Origin: Coptis chinensis
Lineage: Eukaryota > Streptophyta > Magnoliopsida > Ranunculales > Ranunculaceae
Reading direction: 5' to 3'
DNA length: 64,000 nt
NCBI GenBank assembly: GCA_015680905.1
Contig: CM027378.1
Coordinates: 81,001,501 to 81,065,500, forward strand
Made by a program: the position numbers and the translations under genes. Positions within the stretch are counted from its first letter, which is position 1; each line of letters begins with the position of its first letter. Positions 53,565 through 64,000 of the stretch are shown here, piece by piece. A model generated the notes under the pieces. It saw only the letters and a list, made by a program, of their open reading frames with translations. It did not search any database and was not told where the DNA came from.

Positions 53565-54005
53565 AGAGCGACCTCCAGCATGGTTCCTGCACTCTCACTC
53601 ATGAATTTTAGCAAAAATTAATTGACCTTGTTATGGGCTTATGCACCTTAAGTGAGGTCCGCCAGCTGATTTTTGGAATAACTTGTTATTGACCAAGCAA
53701 TAACGACGTGCCTGATATGGAATTTGTCTGGCCTTGGCATGCTTTTCTAGGAGTGTATCGTGCTAGATGTACTCTATGATAGGCTGCATCTATGTTTGAC
53801 TCATCTGATTTTTAGAGAGTGGGCACAGGTTGCTGACTTCTAGGATGTGTTTAGCTTGGTAAGCAGGTCGGTCAATTACTTCAATGAGTAACTGCCTAGG
53901 GGCACAGTTTGGTGTTTGGGTAGCCAGGTAAGCTATGTTATCCACGTGACGATTTTTGTCACGCAAAAAATGATGTATTGTGGCTTTCTTGAAAGAAGGA
54001 AGTAA
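53565..54005 (-). pseudogene. Pol spacer between RNase H and integrase, with stops
   Basis: Minus-strand translation continues pol (LATQTPNCAPRQLLIEVIDR, ARRYCLVNNKLFQKSAGG) but contains several stop codons. It links the second RNase H to the integrase zinc region (H and C residues near 53590-53640). Confidence 0.6.
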
Positions 54006-54281
54006 CTAATAAACAACTTGAAAGCATTTAGAAAGGTTATCTTCGTGGGCAGTGTACTCTTTATCAACTTGGCGAACAACTAGTTGCGAGTCACTAAAGA
54101 CTTGGAGCTCTTGTGCACCGAGCTGTAGTGCCATTCGAAGCCCCATGATTAATGCCTTGTACTCCGCCTCGTTGTTGGAGGTCACAAAGTCGATGCGAAT
54201 TGATTTCTCCATCATTGTTCTATCTGGGGACACTAAGACAACTCCGATGCCACTTCCTCCGGGGTTGCTAGATCCATCCAC
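54006..54281 (-). pseudogene. Second (plant Tat-type) RNase H
   Basis: Reads MDGSSNPGGSGIGVVLVSPD, TSNNEAEYKALIMGLRMALQ and FSDSQLVVRQVDKEY, with the catalytic D, E and D of the RNase H fold. This extra RNase H, resembling archaeal and plant RNase H1 types, is a mark of the Tat lineage. Confidence 0.8.
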
Positions 54282-54289
54282 GAAGAGGG

Positions 54290-54943
54290 ACCAGACGGTC
54301 TTGTCATTCTTCTTTGTGGACGGGATATCTGTTTATGGCTCCCAAGTTAGGTCGTCGACAAGGAAATCTACTAAGAAATCTGCGATAACCTGCCCTTTCT
54401 GAGAGATGTGTGGGACAAACTCGACGTGGTGTTCCCCGAGTTCTTCGGCCCATACTGCCATATGAGTTGTCTTGTTCTCCTTATGAATGATTTTCTTTAA
54501 CGGGAGGTCGGTGAGTACTTTGATAAGATGCACTTGAAAGTAAAGCCTGAACTTCCGTGCAGAATATAACAATGCGAGTACTACTCTTTCAATGTAAGAG
54601 TAGTTCTTTTCAGCTGGAGTTAGCGTCTTACTTGTAAAGTAGATCGGTTTCTTTGAGTTGTTTACCTCTTTGAAGAGAACCGAACTGATGGCAAAGTCCG
54701 ATATTGCTAGATAAAGCCTCAGCGTTTCGCCATCTGTTGGTTTTGCCAGGACGGGAGGTGTAGTCAGGTACTCTTTGAGGGTGGAGAACGCTTGGTGGCA
54801 CTAGTCGTTCCAGGAGAACTACTCACCTTTTTTATGAAGTTACAGGAACGGTTGGCATTTGTCTGACGCCCTGGAGATGAATCGGTTAAGTGCTGCGACC
54901 ATTCCTGATAGCTTTTGTATTTGCTTCTTTGTCTGTGGATTAG
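54290..54943 (-). pseudogene. Tat-type reverse transcriptase end and first RNase H
   Basis: Minus strand, from the interruption leftward: KQIQKLSGMVAALNRFISRA, AFSTLKEYLTTPPVLAKPTD, RLYLAISDFAISSVLFKEV, ARKFRLYFQVHLIKVLTDLP, MAVWAEELGEHHVEFVP and KGQVIADFLVDF. This is the RT thumb and RNase H region of a Ty3/Gypsy pol. Stops are present, and the catalytic RT palm would lie beyond the break. Confidence 0.8.
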
Positions 54944-56031
54944 GTTATAAACATAAAATTGAATAGTTTACTTACGAAATGAACGATAAAACTCAAAATG
55001 TAAGTAAACTAAAACTAGATTATGTGCCTATATTTTATCAAAGATTTCTACTCTCAATCCTATGAGATATAATGGAGTAGAGTGATTCGTTCCACTCCTA
55101 GTCCTTCCGCATGCTATGTTCTCTGCGTATAAGTATTCTTAACTCTAAAGTCTAATGAGAGATTTACGAAGTGGCAACTAGACTACGATGCAACTACCCA
55201 CAAGATGCAACTAGTCGACTATTAGAACAACTATGGGAATGCTACGTTGATTCTATGATAAGGAGTTAGAGGGGATTGATTCCACCTTAACTTCGACTTA
55301 ATCCTACTAATCCACGAATCGTCGTAATCCGAATCAATCGCTTCGAGAACAATATGGTTACTCCTAATCCCTAATTACACATGGCATTTCTACCAATTCA
55401 TAACTAGTATGTGAACGATTAAACCCATTCTCATGGTGAACTAATCGTTTCTAGAGTGGAAAGGAAATTACGACGACTTTCTACGATAATCGAATCAAGC
55501 TTTCATCAAGGCTTCTCAACCCCTCAATGGAGGTTTAGCCGAGAATCATCACGCTATCATTCCCAATGGAATTCAAACAAGACATGATATAAAGATTGAA
55601 ACTTTGCTTGTTTAAACCCAATTCAAAACTACTAATGCAATAATTTGAATTAAACTAATAATGACAATTACTTATATCTACGAATTGAAATTAAACAATT
55701 AATGGAAATGAAACTAACTTATGGAGAACAATATTTTATTAATCTAATGAATAATAAAACAATGATTCAAATACTAAATTAATAATCTAACTAATCTAAG
55801 TCTAGCTATCTACGTAATAAGGGAAATTATATCTACACAATTGTAAACAACAAGAATCGAAATTGACAAACTAGCTAATTTATTAATCAAACTAATTAAG
55901 AATAATGATTCTAAGAGTTTAATCTAAAACAAGAATTGAAATGGAACTAAACTTAATTAAACTACTGAAAACTAGATCTAGATTCTATAAATTTTTAGGT
56001 CTAACTAGCTACCATTAACTATCTACCCTAT
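54944..56031 (-). repeat. Athila-like LTR fragment, minus orientation
   Basis: Similar to 26638-27590 of the LTR at 26638-28156 (shared TTATCAAAGATTTCTACTC, CACAAGATGCAACTAGTC and TCAAGCTTTCATCAAGGC), but more diverged. It begins TTATAAACAT next to Tat pol and stops at ACTATCTACCCTA where the second Athila-like element begins. It is the edge of a third Athila-like insertion whose remainder would lie beyond the window. Confidence 0.75.
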
Positions 56032-57520
56032 TGATAAGATCCCAAAACTGTAGTTTTAACCCTGTAACAGTCATACTTTTAGACCAATTATGTGAGTAAT
56101 AATTAAGAGTTAACACTGATTACGTGTTTTTATGCATTTCAGGCTTCAAAGTCCATTATGTGCAGAAATGTGCCACTTTAGCGAGATAAAGGAGCAAAGG
56201 TCGGTTACTAAGGAGTTCCGTGACTAAAGGCCAAGATTCAAGAAGACAAAGCCTTTCTAAAGCCCGATCAAATCAAAAGCTGAAAAGTCGACGCCGGGCG
56301 TAAACATCACAAAGTCGTCGCCAGAACTTTCGAAGGCAGTATTTTTGGACTCGGACCTCGAATGGGGCCTACCTTATGTTAAAACGACCGGCTCGGAAAG
56401 AGATTTCCAATGGTCCAAGCCTTGACCCAATCAGAGGAGCAGAAGTGGACGAAAAGTCTATTGAAGCCAACTGCAGCTGAAGAGGCCTTTTTAGACTGAA
56501 AGAATTGGGTTTTGGGCTTGATTCTCTGGCCCAAAACATGGCTCCAAGCCCATGCACGATTTTTGGATCTGAAAGTATAAAAACAAAAGCTTAGCTCTTT
56601 GTTAATGGTAGATAGTTAGACCTAGATTAGAATTAGATTAGTTAGCCTCCATTAATGAGTTTTAGAACTTAGTTTTAGAATTTTATTTTCTTGTTTTAGA
56701 TTAATTTCTTGAATCATTGAATATCATTCATTAGATAAATAAAATAGTGATTATTCTTGTCATTTCGGTTTTTGTTATTTCAATCTATTAGATCTAGTTT
56801 TAATTCTTGTTGATTATCATTTCTTAGTTGTTAATTAGATTTTAATTATTGTTAGTTAAATTAGTTAAGTTAGAATTTTAATATGATGTGTAGTTATAAT
56901 TCAATGGGAAATGATGGGTTGATGACTCAAGGCTAAAACCTCCATTGAGGGGTTGATGAAGCTTTGATGAAAACTTAGTGGTATAGTGTAGAAGCATTGT
57001 AGAATCTATTCCACTCTAGAAGGTCGTGATTAAGCCATGAGAATGGGTGGACGACCTCACATGCTAGTTAGTATTTGGTAGAAATGCCATGAACACTAGG
57101 GATTAGAACTCGAAATTCTTGCCGTAAGAACGTAAGAATTGAGATACAAGAATCTATGCTAGGTTATTAAGTTGGATTCGAGGTGGATTCAATCCCCCTA
57201 TAATCCTTTATCTAGATTAAAAAACAATCATATTTCCATAGCATTCGTAGTTTAAATTCAACATAATCAATTTTATATTGTATCGTAGTATAACACCATT
57301 CGTAAAGCTCTCATTAGACTTAAGACTGATCAATTAGATTAGAAAACACTCCATGCTAGAGAACTAGGAGTGGAACGAATTTGTTACTCCACTCTATTTC
57401 GATAGAATTGAGAGTAGAAACTTTGATAAATATAGACACATAAATAGTTTTAGTTTTACTTGCGTTTGTAAGTTTAATCGCTTTATTTCGTAGGTAAAAC
57501 TATTATTTTTGCGTTTATCA
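56032..57520 (+). repeat. 5' LTR of the second Athila-like element
   Basis: TGATAAGATCCC ... GCGTTTATCA, 1489 bp. TATAAAAA after GGATCTGAAAG at about 56575 is a likely TATA box. It is similar to, but clearly diverged from, the LTRs of the first element. Confidence 0.85.
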
Positions 57521-57540
57521 AATGGTGCCGCTGCCATCTT
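57521..57540 (+). other. Primer binding site of the second Athila-like element
   Basis: AATGGTGCCGCTGCCATCTT directly follows the LTR, identical to the site in the first element. Confidence 0.75.
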
Positions 57541-58327
57541 AGTTTCACTTTAGCATTGGTTTCATAGTATAATTAGTCATTTGTTAAGTCCCATTTCACC
57601 CACCCACCCTTGCTTGATTCATACTGTGGTTGTTCGTTTCAGCATTGAAAAGTTCTGCGAAAAATTACACGGAGCGCCGACCGCTTCAAAGCGAAGCACC
57701 TGCACCCAAACGGAACCTTGAACCTTGACCAGCCCCATACCGAAGCGACCAGCGCTAAGTTCGAACATAGAACGCGACCAGCCCCATACCGAGCGACTGC
57801 GCTTAAGTTATCGAACACGCGATGACTTCAAAGCGAACCAGCCCCTAAGCTGAAATTTGCGGATTTCCACAGGTTTGTTTCAATTTCAAATTTCGATTTT
57901 TCAAGTTTTTCAGTGTTTTAACTTGTTATATACACCTAACACGCCGTAAACAAGACGCTATTCATAAAAGCGAAGCAAGGACGCAATCAGGTATTCCTTT
58001 CTTCCACACCTCGCGATCTCCGTTAGAGGTTTCTACTAGTATATCGTAATTGTTTGGAGTGTTGCATGTTTAGTTAAGTTCGACTTAGTCTTGCATGAGA
58101 TTAAGGTCCGGTCGAAGAAAAACAACTAACGTAATTACACGGCAACGTCAACAAACAAGTCTATCTAGTTTCCCACCCACTACACCTCTAGCTACTATTT
58201 CACACACACCACCGATATTATGGATGAAGAAAGAGAGACTCCTCTCTCGACTTTTATAAAGCCTCGAGCGATAGCCCTAAATCTTGCATCGCTCTAGCGG
58301 ACCCGATGGGGATTTCCGCATCCCCCA
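57541..58327 (+). other. 5' leader with GC-rich repeated pieces
   Basis: Untranslated leader. From 57665 to 57850 it holds a series of related GC-rich pieces: GCGAAGCACCTGCACCC, GAAGCGACCAGCGCT, GAGCGACTGCGCTT and two copies of ACCAGCCCCATACCGA. They correspond to the leader GC pieces of the first element near 37430-37590. Confidence 0.55.
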
Positions 58328-59880
58328 AATATATTTAATTTGTTACCCGCTTTTCATGGTTTAGACCATGAAAAACCTTATCGGCATTATCGTTAGGATT
58401 GAACAAGTCCTTACAACATTCCACCATCTTACGGTTGGTACGGAACAAATTAAATTGAGGGTATTCCCTTTCACCTTAGTTGATAAGGCTGGCGTCTTGG
58501 TTAACTGCCTCAAGCCTAATTCGTGGACTCGTGGGCCAAACTTGTTCACCGTTTATGGAACATTTTTACCCACCCCTAAAGACGGATGAAATGCTTTCCA
58601 AGATTCACTTCTTCGGCCGTAATCCTCATGAATCATTTTCGAGGCTTGGAATCGCTTCACCGATCTCCTTATAGAGTGTCCACACCATCACCTAGCAAAA
58701 ACACGTTAGTTCGTGCCTTTTCAAAGGACTTCTACACCACTATAAAGAAGTCCTAGACATTATGAATGGGGTAGTTTCCTAAGTAAAGGAGCCTCGAGGG
58801 CATATAAATTTTGGAAGATCGGACTAAAGCGTAATAATAATTGGGGGTATTGACGATTACTCCCGCTCGGCTAGTTCTTCTTCAACAGCTAAGGATACCA
58901 AGATGTTTGAGGTTAAATCAGATCCCCGAGCTTAAAACTCTAATTGAATCCCTCACAAAAAAGGTAGAGGCCATTTCTGTACAACAAAAGCCTATCCCCG
59001 TCATGAATGTAAATTCAAATCCATGTAGTTTCTGTTGGAGTCCTAAGCATCCCGACTCCCACTGTCCTATAGCCTATGAGCATTCTTGTTCCATTAATAG
59101 TGAACCTAACGCCCCTTGGAGACAAAATCCCAACTTCGGTTGGAGAAATAACCAACAAGTCACACCTACAGGGTACAATAATCAATATGCTAGGCCAACG
59201 CACAGTTATAACCAAGCTCCACCACAACAAGGACAGGATCAGGGTAATTATAATAATTATAACAACCAAGCGCAACCTCGACAAAGTCAAGCACAAGGTC
59301 AATGTAGTTATAATAATTATAATGCTAATAGAGGTATCGTTCCGGTAAATAATAACTATCACAATCTGCCCATAAATAATCAACGCGAGATAGTTTCACC
59401 ACACCACCCGCGGACTACTACACCCACACAACCGATCGCCTTGACACCTTCATACAAGTGAGCCAACAACTTTTCCAAACCATGGCTCAATCTAACCAAC
59501 ACATTCTACAATCCGTTAATAATTTAAACCAACATTTAGCCCAAGAGAAAGCCCAACCAAAAGGCGTGTTTCCGTGCCGCGATACCCAACCCTAGAACGG
59601 CAAACCACAGCCTTTGAGGTAAACGGTAATACTAGTAATGAAACTACATCCGTGGGTCATTTAAATGCCATCACCACTCTCCGCTCGAAGAGTGGTTGAT
59701 AACAAAGTAACTATGCCTATAGTTACCCCATCAAGACTCCTACACCGATATCGAACTAGATACCTAATAGAAACTCAAGAACCTACCACCGTAGAGGTAC
59801 CGGTTAAACCACAACCTAAGAAACGTAAAGCCAAGGTTACACATCAAGTCGAGCCATATGCTAAATACAGAGCTTAAACC
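58328..59880 (+). pseudogene. Athila-like gag, degenerate
   Basis: Pieces in several frames match the first element's gag: FHGLDHEKPY at the start, then EQIKLRVFPFTLVDKA, PPLKTDEMLSKIHFF and RNPHESFS. In 58841-59461 comes the zinc knuckle CSFCWSPKHPDSHC and an Asn/Gln/Tyr-rich stretch. Multiple frameshifts and stops show it cannot make full gag. Confidence 0.75.
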
Positions 59881-60142
59881 ACCGCCTCGAAAATTAGCCA
59901 TGCTAACCGGGGATACTAACTTTGAGGAGATTAGGAACGTTTTCAAAATCTAACGATAAACCTTCCTTTTCTCGGCTATAAAAAGCTACCTAACCACGCT
60001 TAAGTTTCTTAAGGAGTTGTGCACTACTAGGCGTAAGACCAACATACCTAAAGACGCTTTCTAACCGAACAGTTCCCAACTTTATCCGAAAAATAATGGA
60101 ATTGTTAAGTACAAGGACCCCTCGGGTCGCCCCACTCTGATA

Positions 60143-61334
60143 ATGCACCTTAGGAGATTCTCACACGACGACCGCTTACTAGACACGGGGGCTAGTGTTA
60201 ACTTACTCCCATTTTATTTGTATAAACAAATAGGTCTAGAGGAGATGCAACCTACTAAAATGACATTGCAATTAGCTGATCGGTCTATTAAGTATCCTAA
60301 GGGTGTGGTTGAAAACGTCTTTGGTTAAAGTCCAAAATTTTTACTACCCAAATTACTTCGTTATCCTCAACACGAAAGTCACTAACGACTCTGTACCTAT
60401 CATTTTAGAAGGCCCCTTATTGCTACGCCAACGCCGCCATAAACTGCCGCGATGGTTCGATGTCCTTGTCCTTTTGGCCATCTTTCTCGTTGAGGTAAAT
60501 GTTTTCAAAACGAGGACACAGTATCCCGATTCATCTACAAATGGCGAGGTTAGTATGATCGAGAGCTTAGCTCAAGATTACTTCAAAAACATGTTTCCGG
60601 AGAAACAGATTAACAAATTCCTTTCCTTCGGAAATTCCGACTTTAACAATGACTCCCTGGTAGTAGACGAAATCGAAGAAGAATTCCTGCAACTCTTTTG
60701 CACCGCTTCTTTACCACATCGCGAGTCCCCCCTTGCCAACAACCATTCATCCCTTGATGTTATGACGGAAGATGAATTTTTCAATCTCTATCCCAGTGAT
60801 CCTTTTGACCCACCTATTGAGGAATGTCTTGCATATATCAAGATTTCTGATGATATGGACTTGAGAGCTCTAGCTGAGAATCATTCACCTTCCATCACCA
60901 ATATTCCCCACCCTCCACCTTTTCAAAGGAACCTCGAGTTTGCACTTGATCCTTTAGTTTCTCCTGTGCTTCATGATTTTTTAAATCCACCTAGTAAACA
61001 AATACTTCACAAAGATAAACCACTTGACACCTTCATTTTCAGACTTGAGACAGTCCCTAACTACACCATGAATGAGTTTTGTGCTAAACCCACATCTTCA
61101 TTTTTTCCATGCTTTTTCTCTAAAACTTATCCCAATCCACCATATCTTCCACAACCATTCACTTTTCCACACTTATTCACTAGGACACCCTCTCGTTCAA
61201 AGATGAAACATAAGGTGCATGCTCGGTTATGTTATAGGTCTATCCGACTTCGCTTTCATTCCATTAGGCTGCGTCGTAGGAAATCTTGGTGCTTGATTGT
61301 GTTTGGATATATTTTCTGTGATATTTATTTATAG
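60143..61334 (+). pseudogene. Protease remnant and conserved C-terminal tail ORF
   Basis: The frame 60143-60328 reads DTGASVNLLPFYLYKQIGLE, an aspartic protease active-site region (D-T-G, unlike D-L-G in the first element). From 60303 an overlapping frame of 343 codons continues with pieces of the protease flap region, then SMIESLAQDYFKNMFPEKQI, an acidic middle and PFQRNLEFALDPLVSPVLHD. The tail LPQPFTFPHLFTRTPSRSKM leads to a basic run (RSIRLRFHSIRLRRRKS) and a hydrophobic end. Reverse transcriptase does not follow. The tail is the best preserved coding piece of this element. Confidence 0.7.
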
Positions 61335-61899
61335 AACGATCCACAACTATTTCGGTTGTTGATATATGATAAACTGCATATTCATACATATATTTAGATA
61401 AAGTCTCGAGTATCTGACTATAAACGACTCAATTTTTGTGTTTGGTGCATTTCCTTTCATTTCCATATATTGGTGAATGCACCAACCGGGCCCTCCCTAT
61501 GGAGTGTGTGGTTGTAAGTACCGGATCCTAAGTCCACGGTTCACATAATTCACGTTTTCCATTCTTGCATGTTTTCTTGGTTTTTGAGTAATGTTTCTCT
61601 ATGGTGTGAATTATGTCTTTACTGCTTATTGTTTTCCTTTATATTAAACCTAATTCATAAAAAGTAAAAAAGTTTAAAGCTATAAAAATAGTAATCTAGC
61701 AAGTCTCGGGAATCTGACCTTAAAAGACCCACGTTTTAAAACAAATTTTTACAAACCTGTTTTCAAAAATTTGTTTGGGGGTGGGGTGTTGGTTTTTCCA
61801 TTCTTGGTCACTCAAATTCCTATCCTTACCCCCACCTCGCCCCTTGTCAAAAAAAAAAAAAAAAACGAGGCGCACTGCGCTTCAAGTGGAGCCAGCCGC
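61335..61899 (+). other. Spacer with internal polypurine-like tract
   Basis: Contains TTTGTTTGGGGGTGGGGTG at 61762-61780 and an A run at 61849-61864. It corresponds to 33480-34080 of the first element. Confidence 0.5.
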
Positions 61900-62200
61900 T
61901 GCGCCTTTCGTAAACCCGTGAAAATTTCCAGTTTTCTGCGGGTTGTTCCCAGGTCATTTGCAGCTGTTCCAGAGCGTAGTTTCGAGATGACATCTCCTAC
62001 AATAATAACGGAATAGTCTTTCGAAGATCTGTTCCCAAGCACTACTTATGGTGCTTGGACTCGCGAGGTGATCACACACGTAGGCTGGGAACCGCTTATG
62101 GTTCTTGCTAGCATTTGTTCTTGGACTTGTCATGCACGCACGTTGAAATACAAGACCCATGGTGCTATTGGGTAGATAATATGCATGTCCCGAGATAATG
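61900..62200 (+). pseudogene. Remnant of the second extra ORF
   Basis: About 300 bp match the first element's 30580-30930 region inverted (for example CACTACTTATGGTGCTTGG and ACCCATGGTGCTATTGGGTA). The rest of that ORF is missing, so this element carries a deletion here. Confidence 0.6.
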
Positions 62201-62377
62201 TAAGTTTTAATTCCATTTAGTGTCCCTTATGTCCCAAGCAATTTAAGCTGTTAACCCCATAATGGGTGGAACTCTTATAGAGTTCGTCGGTTTTATATTA
62301 GTATGTTTTAACCTTGTTTTGTAGATGTTCCAGATTTCACGCCGTTTCCATGGTACTTTTCTACCCTCTTTATTTAA

Positions 62378-62413
62378 ATGCTTTGAGGACAAAAAGCATG
62401 CTTCTTGTTTGGG
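62378..62413 (+). other. Internal hairpin with polypurine-like tract
   Basis: ATGCTTTG (62378-62385), loop AGGA, then CAAAAAGCAT pairs with two extra A. TTGTTTGGGGGTGGG follows at 62405. It corresponds to 29724-29757 of the first element. Confidence 0.6.
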
Positions 62414-63950
62414 GGTGGGCATAGAAAAACGTGTAATTAAGGCATCTGTTAGGATATAGATATGTATAATATGCACTTGTTTTCTAGTTAAAATTTCATA
62501 AATTCAAAAATATAAATAAATAAGTTATGTTATACACTTAGGAATATTGGTATTGTTTTCTTTTTCTATGCTCTTAACAATCTAGAAGTCTTACGTAGCT
62601 TTTGCATTAGAATAATTTTTAGAAACTTAGGTTAATATGTAGGTAATAATCTTTGCATCTATCTATAAATATATTACATGAGTATCTATGATTGTTAGCA
62701 GTAAGTTTCTGAAATCTAGGCTAGAGTACTTATTCTACAAATCCCGTGAGAATATAGCCTAAAGCCTTATAAGAGTGAAACATTTAAGAAATGACACAAG
62801 GGAGAAGTAAAATCTGGATAGAGAAATCACACGTCCACTTGTTTGATCACTAAACCATATCCTAAGCGAGAATTTAGGCCTTCTTTGGATCGATATAGCC
62901 AGAAATTCAAACCTATGAATTATTTTCCGCTAGTCGCCCCTCTGAGCCTTTCTTTAGCCTTTCATAAACCACAAATCCTTTACCCTGCTTACAAAAACAA
63001 AACAAAATAAAAAAAAAAAATCAACCTACCCAATTTAGAATAAGTCTGAGAATAGAATGAGGAAGAAAGAAGAAGAGAAAAACCTATGTAAACAAATATT
63101 AGTTAGTTGCTTCAGAAATAAAGAAAAAGAAGTTTCCATCCAAAGAAAAGAAAAATTAAAATAGAAATAAAATAAAAACTCCAAAAAATAGAATAAAAGG
63201 AGTCAAAAGCCAAAGAAAAAAAAAATATGGCTAAGGATGGAAACAAAGTGTAGAAGCAAAAGTAAATAACAAGGTTTTCTCTAGTTACATAATATGAAGA
63301 CTATTTTATCTCGGACTTGTCCGTTTTGAATATCCATTTCCTTCCTTCTTAAACCATCTCCTAATCCCAAACACCTAATAAAGACCTCTAGCTCAATTAG
63401 GAATAGGTTAGTGTGATAGTAAGTGGCAGATGTGTTTGATCGACTCGGCTTCCTTGTGTGTCATTGAGATCGTGAAGGTAAAGTGTGCCCACCACAAGAC
63501 TAGAGTAGCTTAAACTTGAGTGGAAAAATCGAGTGTTGTATCTTGACTATTATTGTGAGAACCTACTTAAGGACGCTTATTCGAAGTTTCAAACGGACCC
63601 TGCTATTGCATTTCATAGTAGTACTCATTGTATATATGTTTATTGTAGATGATTGATTATTATGCATATATTAGCTTAGGTTTTGACTTGGTTATTCTTG
63701 TTCATAGCTAGTGAGAGAGGAATAGTTAATTTAGAGCATGGATAAGGAAACAATAGTTTTATTTCTTAGTCGTTGTAGTATAGATGAAGTTTGTGAGTAC
63801 CTTCACTGAAAAACTCTCACGAGGCTATAACTTCGTCCCACTAGGGAATTCCTAGTGGTTTAAGGCCTTGTCGTGCATATGGTCAATGCAATCACACTCA
63901 AATAAACGAGTAGTTAGAACTCCATTTTGGTCACTTATTCTAATTTCTCA
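62414..63950 (+). other. 3' untranslated region of the second Athila-like element
   Basis: No frame supported. Purine-rich runs lie at about 63055-63240. The whole stretch matches the first element's 28197-29723 in inverted orientation. Confidence 0.6.
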
Positions 63951-63952
63951 TC

Positions 63953-64000
63953 TTTTGCTTGAGGACAAGCAAAATGCTGTTTGGGGGTGGTTTGATAAGA
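63953..64000 (+). other. Terminal hairpin, polypurine tract and start of 3' LTR
   Basis: A perfect 9-bp hairpin TTTTGCTTG (63953-63961), loop AGGA, CAAGCAAAA (63966-63974) is followed by TGTTTGGGGGTGGTT. The first 8 bases of the 3' LTR (TGATAAGA) begin at 63993. Confidence 0.8.

Larger units (their letters stand above)
45525..64000 (-). mobile_element. Ty3/Gypsy Tat/Ogre-type element, 3' part, interrupted
   Basis: A minus-strand element whose 3' LTR is at 45525-46064. Its integrase, plant-type second RNase H and end of reverse transcriptase lie at 52572-54943. The order RNase H - second RNase H - integrase, an antisense ORF and tandem repeats between pol and the 3' LTR are known features of the Tat lineage. 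At about 54944 it is broken by Athila-like LTR sequence; the rest (RT start, gag, 5' LTR) would lie beyond the window. The right limit given is only the window end. Confidence 0.7.
56032..64000 (+). mobile_element. Second pol-less Athila-like element, plus strand, reaching the window edge
   Basis: The 5' LTR (56032-57520), primer site, degenerate gag, protease and tail ORF, an internal hairpin-purine module and the terminal polypurine tract with the first 8 bases of the 3' LTR (63993 on) are all in the window. Total about 8 kb between LTRs' outer starts. There is no reverse transcriptase, RNase H or integrase. It is the same family as 26638-39248 but shorter, and lacks most of the extra ORFs. 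Confidence 0.8.

Overview
This is nuclear DNA of a flowering plant, most likely a dicot. The genes are split by short GT-AG introns, one of them is a plant-specific Raf-type kinase, and most of the rest is plant LTR retrotransposon sequence, SINEs and MITEs. I cannot name the species. About the first 22 kb carry ordinary genes; the remaining 42 kb are nested, decayed retrotransposons.

Gene region (1-22.2 kb). A gene for an EDR1-type MAPKKK (plus strand, visible exons 2464-9617, its first exons missing from the window) is followed by a small gene with a PNRC-like motif (11964-12566) and by a minus-strand DUF1677 gene (19350-19718). Between and inside them lie three SINEs or SINE heads, a hAT-type MITE with a perfect 8-bp target duplication, three MITE-like elements with look-alike ends, a LINE 3' remnant and a small solo-LTR-like remnant.

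Copia nest (22.2-45.3 kb). One degenerate plus-strand Copia element (230-bp LTRs) has been split four times. A MITE with a 9-bp target duplication sits in its 5' LTR, two long solo LTRs (3.3 and 2.9 kb, each with its 5-bp target duplication) cut gag and pol, and a complete 12.6-kb minus-strand Athila-like Gypsy element cuts gag. That Athila-like element has LTRs, primer binding site, gag, protease and polypurine tract but no reverse transcriptase, RNase H or integrase, so it must depend on enzymes supplied in trans.

Tat/Ogre-type element (45.5 to beyond 64 kb). A minus-strand Gypsy element shows its 3' LTR, integrase, plant-type second RNase H and the end of its reverse transcriptase. Between pol and the 3' LTR it carries an antisense (plus-strand) gene of the 'putative gypsy type transposon' kind in two diverged copies. 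Each copy is followed 52-53 bp after its stop codon by a cluster of small two-stem hairpins, and after the second cluster comes a 120/138-bp tandem repeat array. The pol is interrupted at about 54944 by a minus-oriented Athila-like LTR fragment, which is itself interrupted at 56032 by a second, plus-strand, pol-less Athila-like element whose 3' LTR starts at the window edge.

Most worth a second look: the hairpin clusters with compensating base changes downstream of the antisense gene copies (48964-49162 and 50821-51008); the hairpin-plus-polypurine modules that occur twice in each Athila-like element with different but equally paired stems; and the pol-less Athila-like family itself, which keeps a conserved basic/hydrophobic tail in place of pol.
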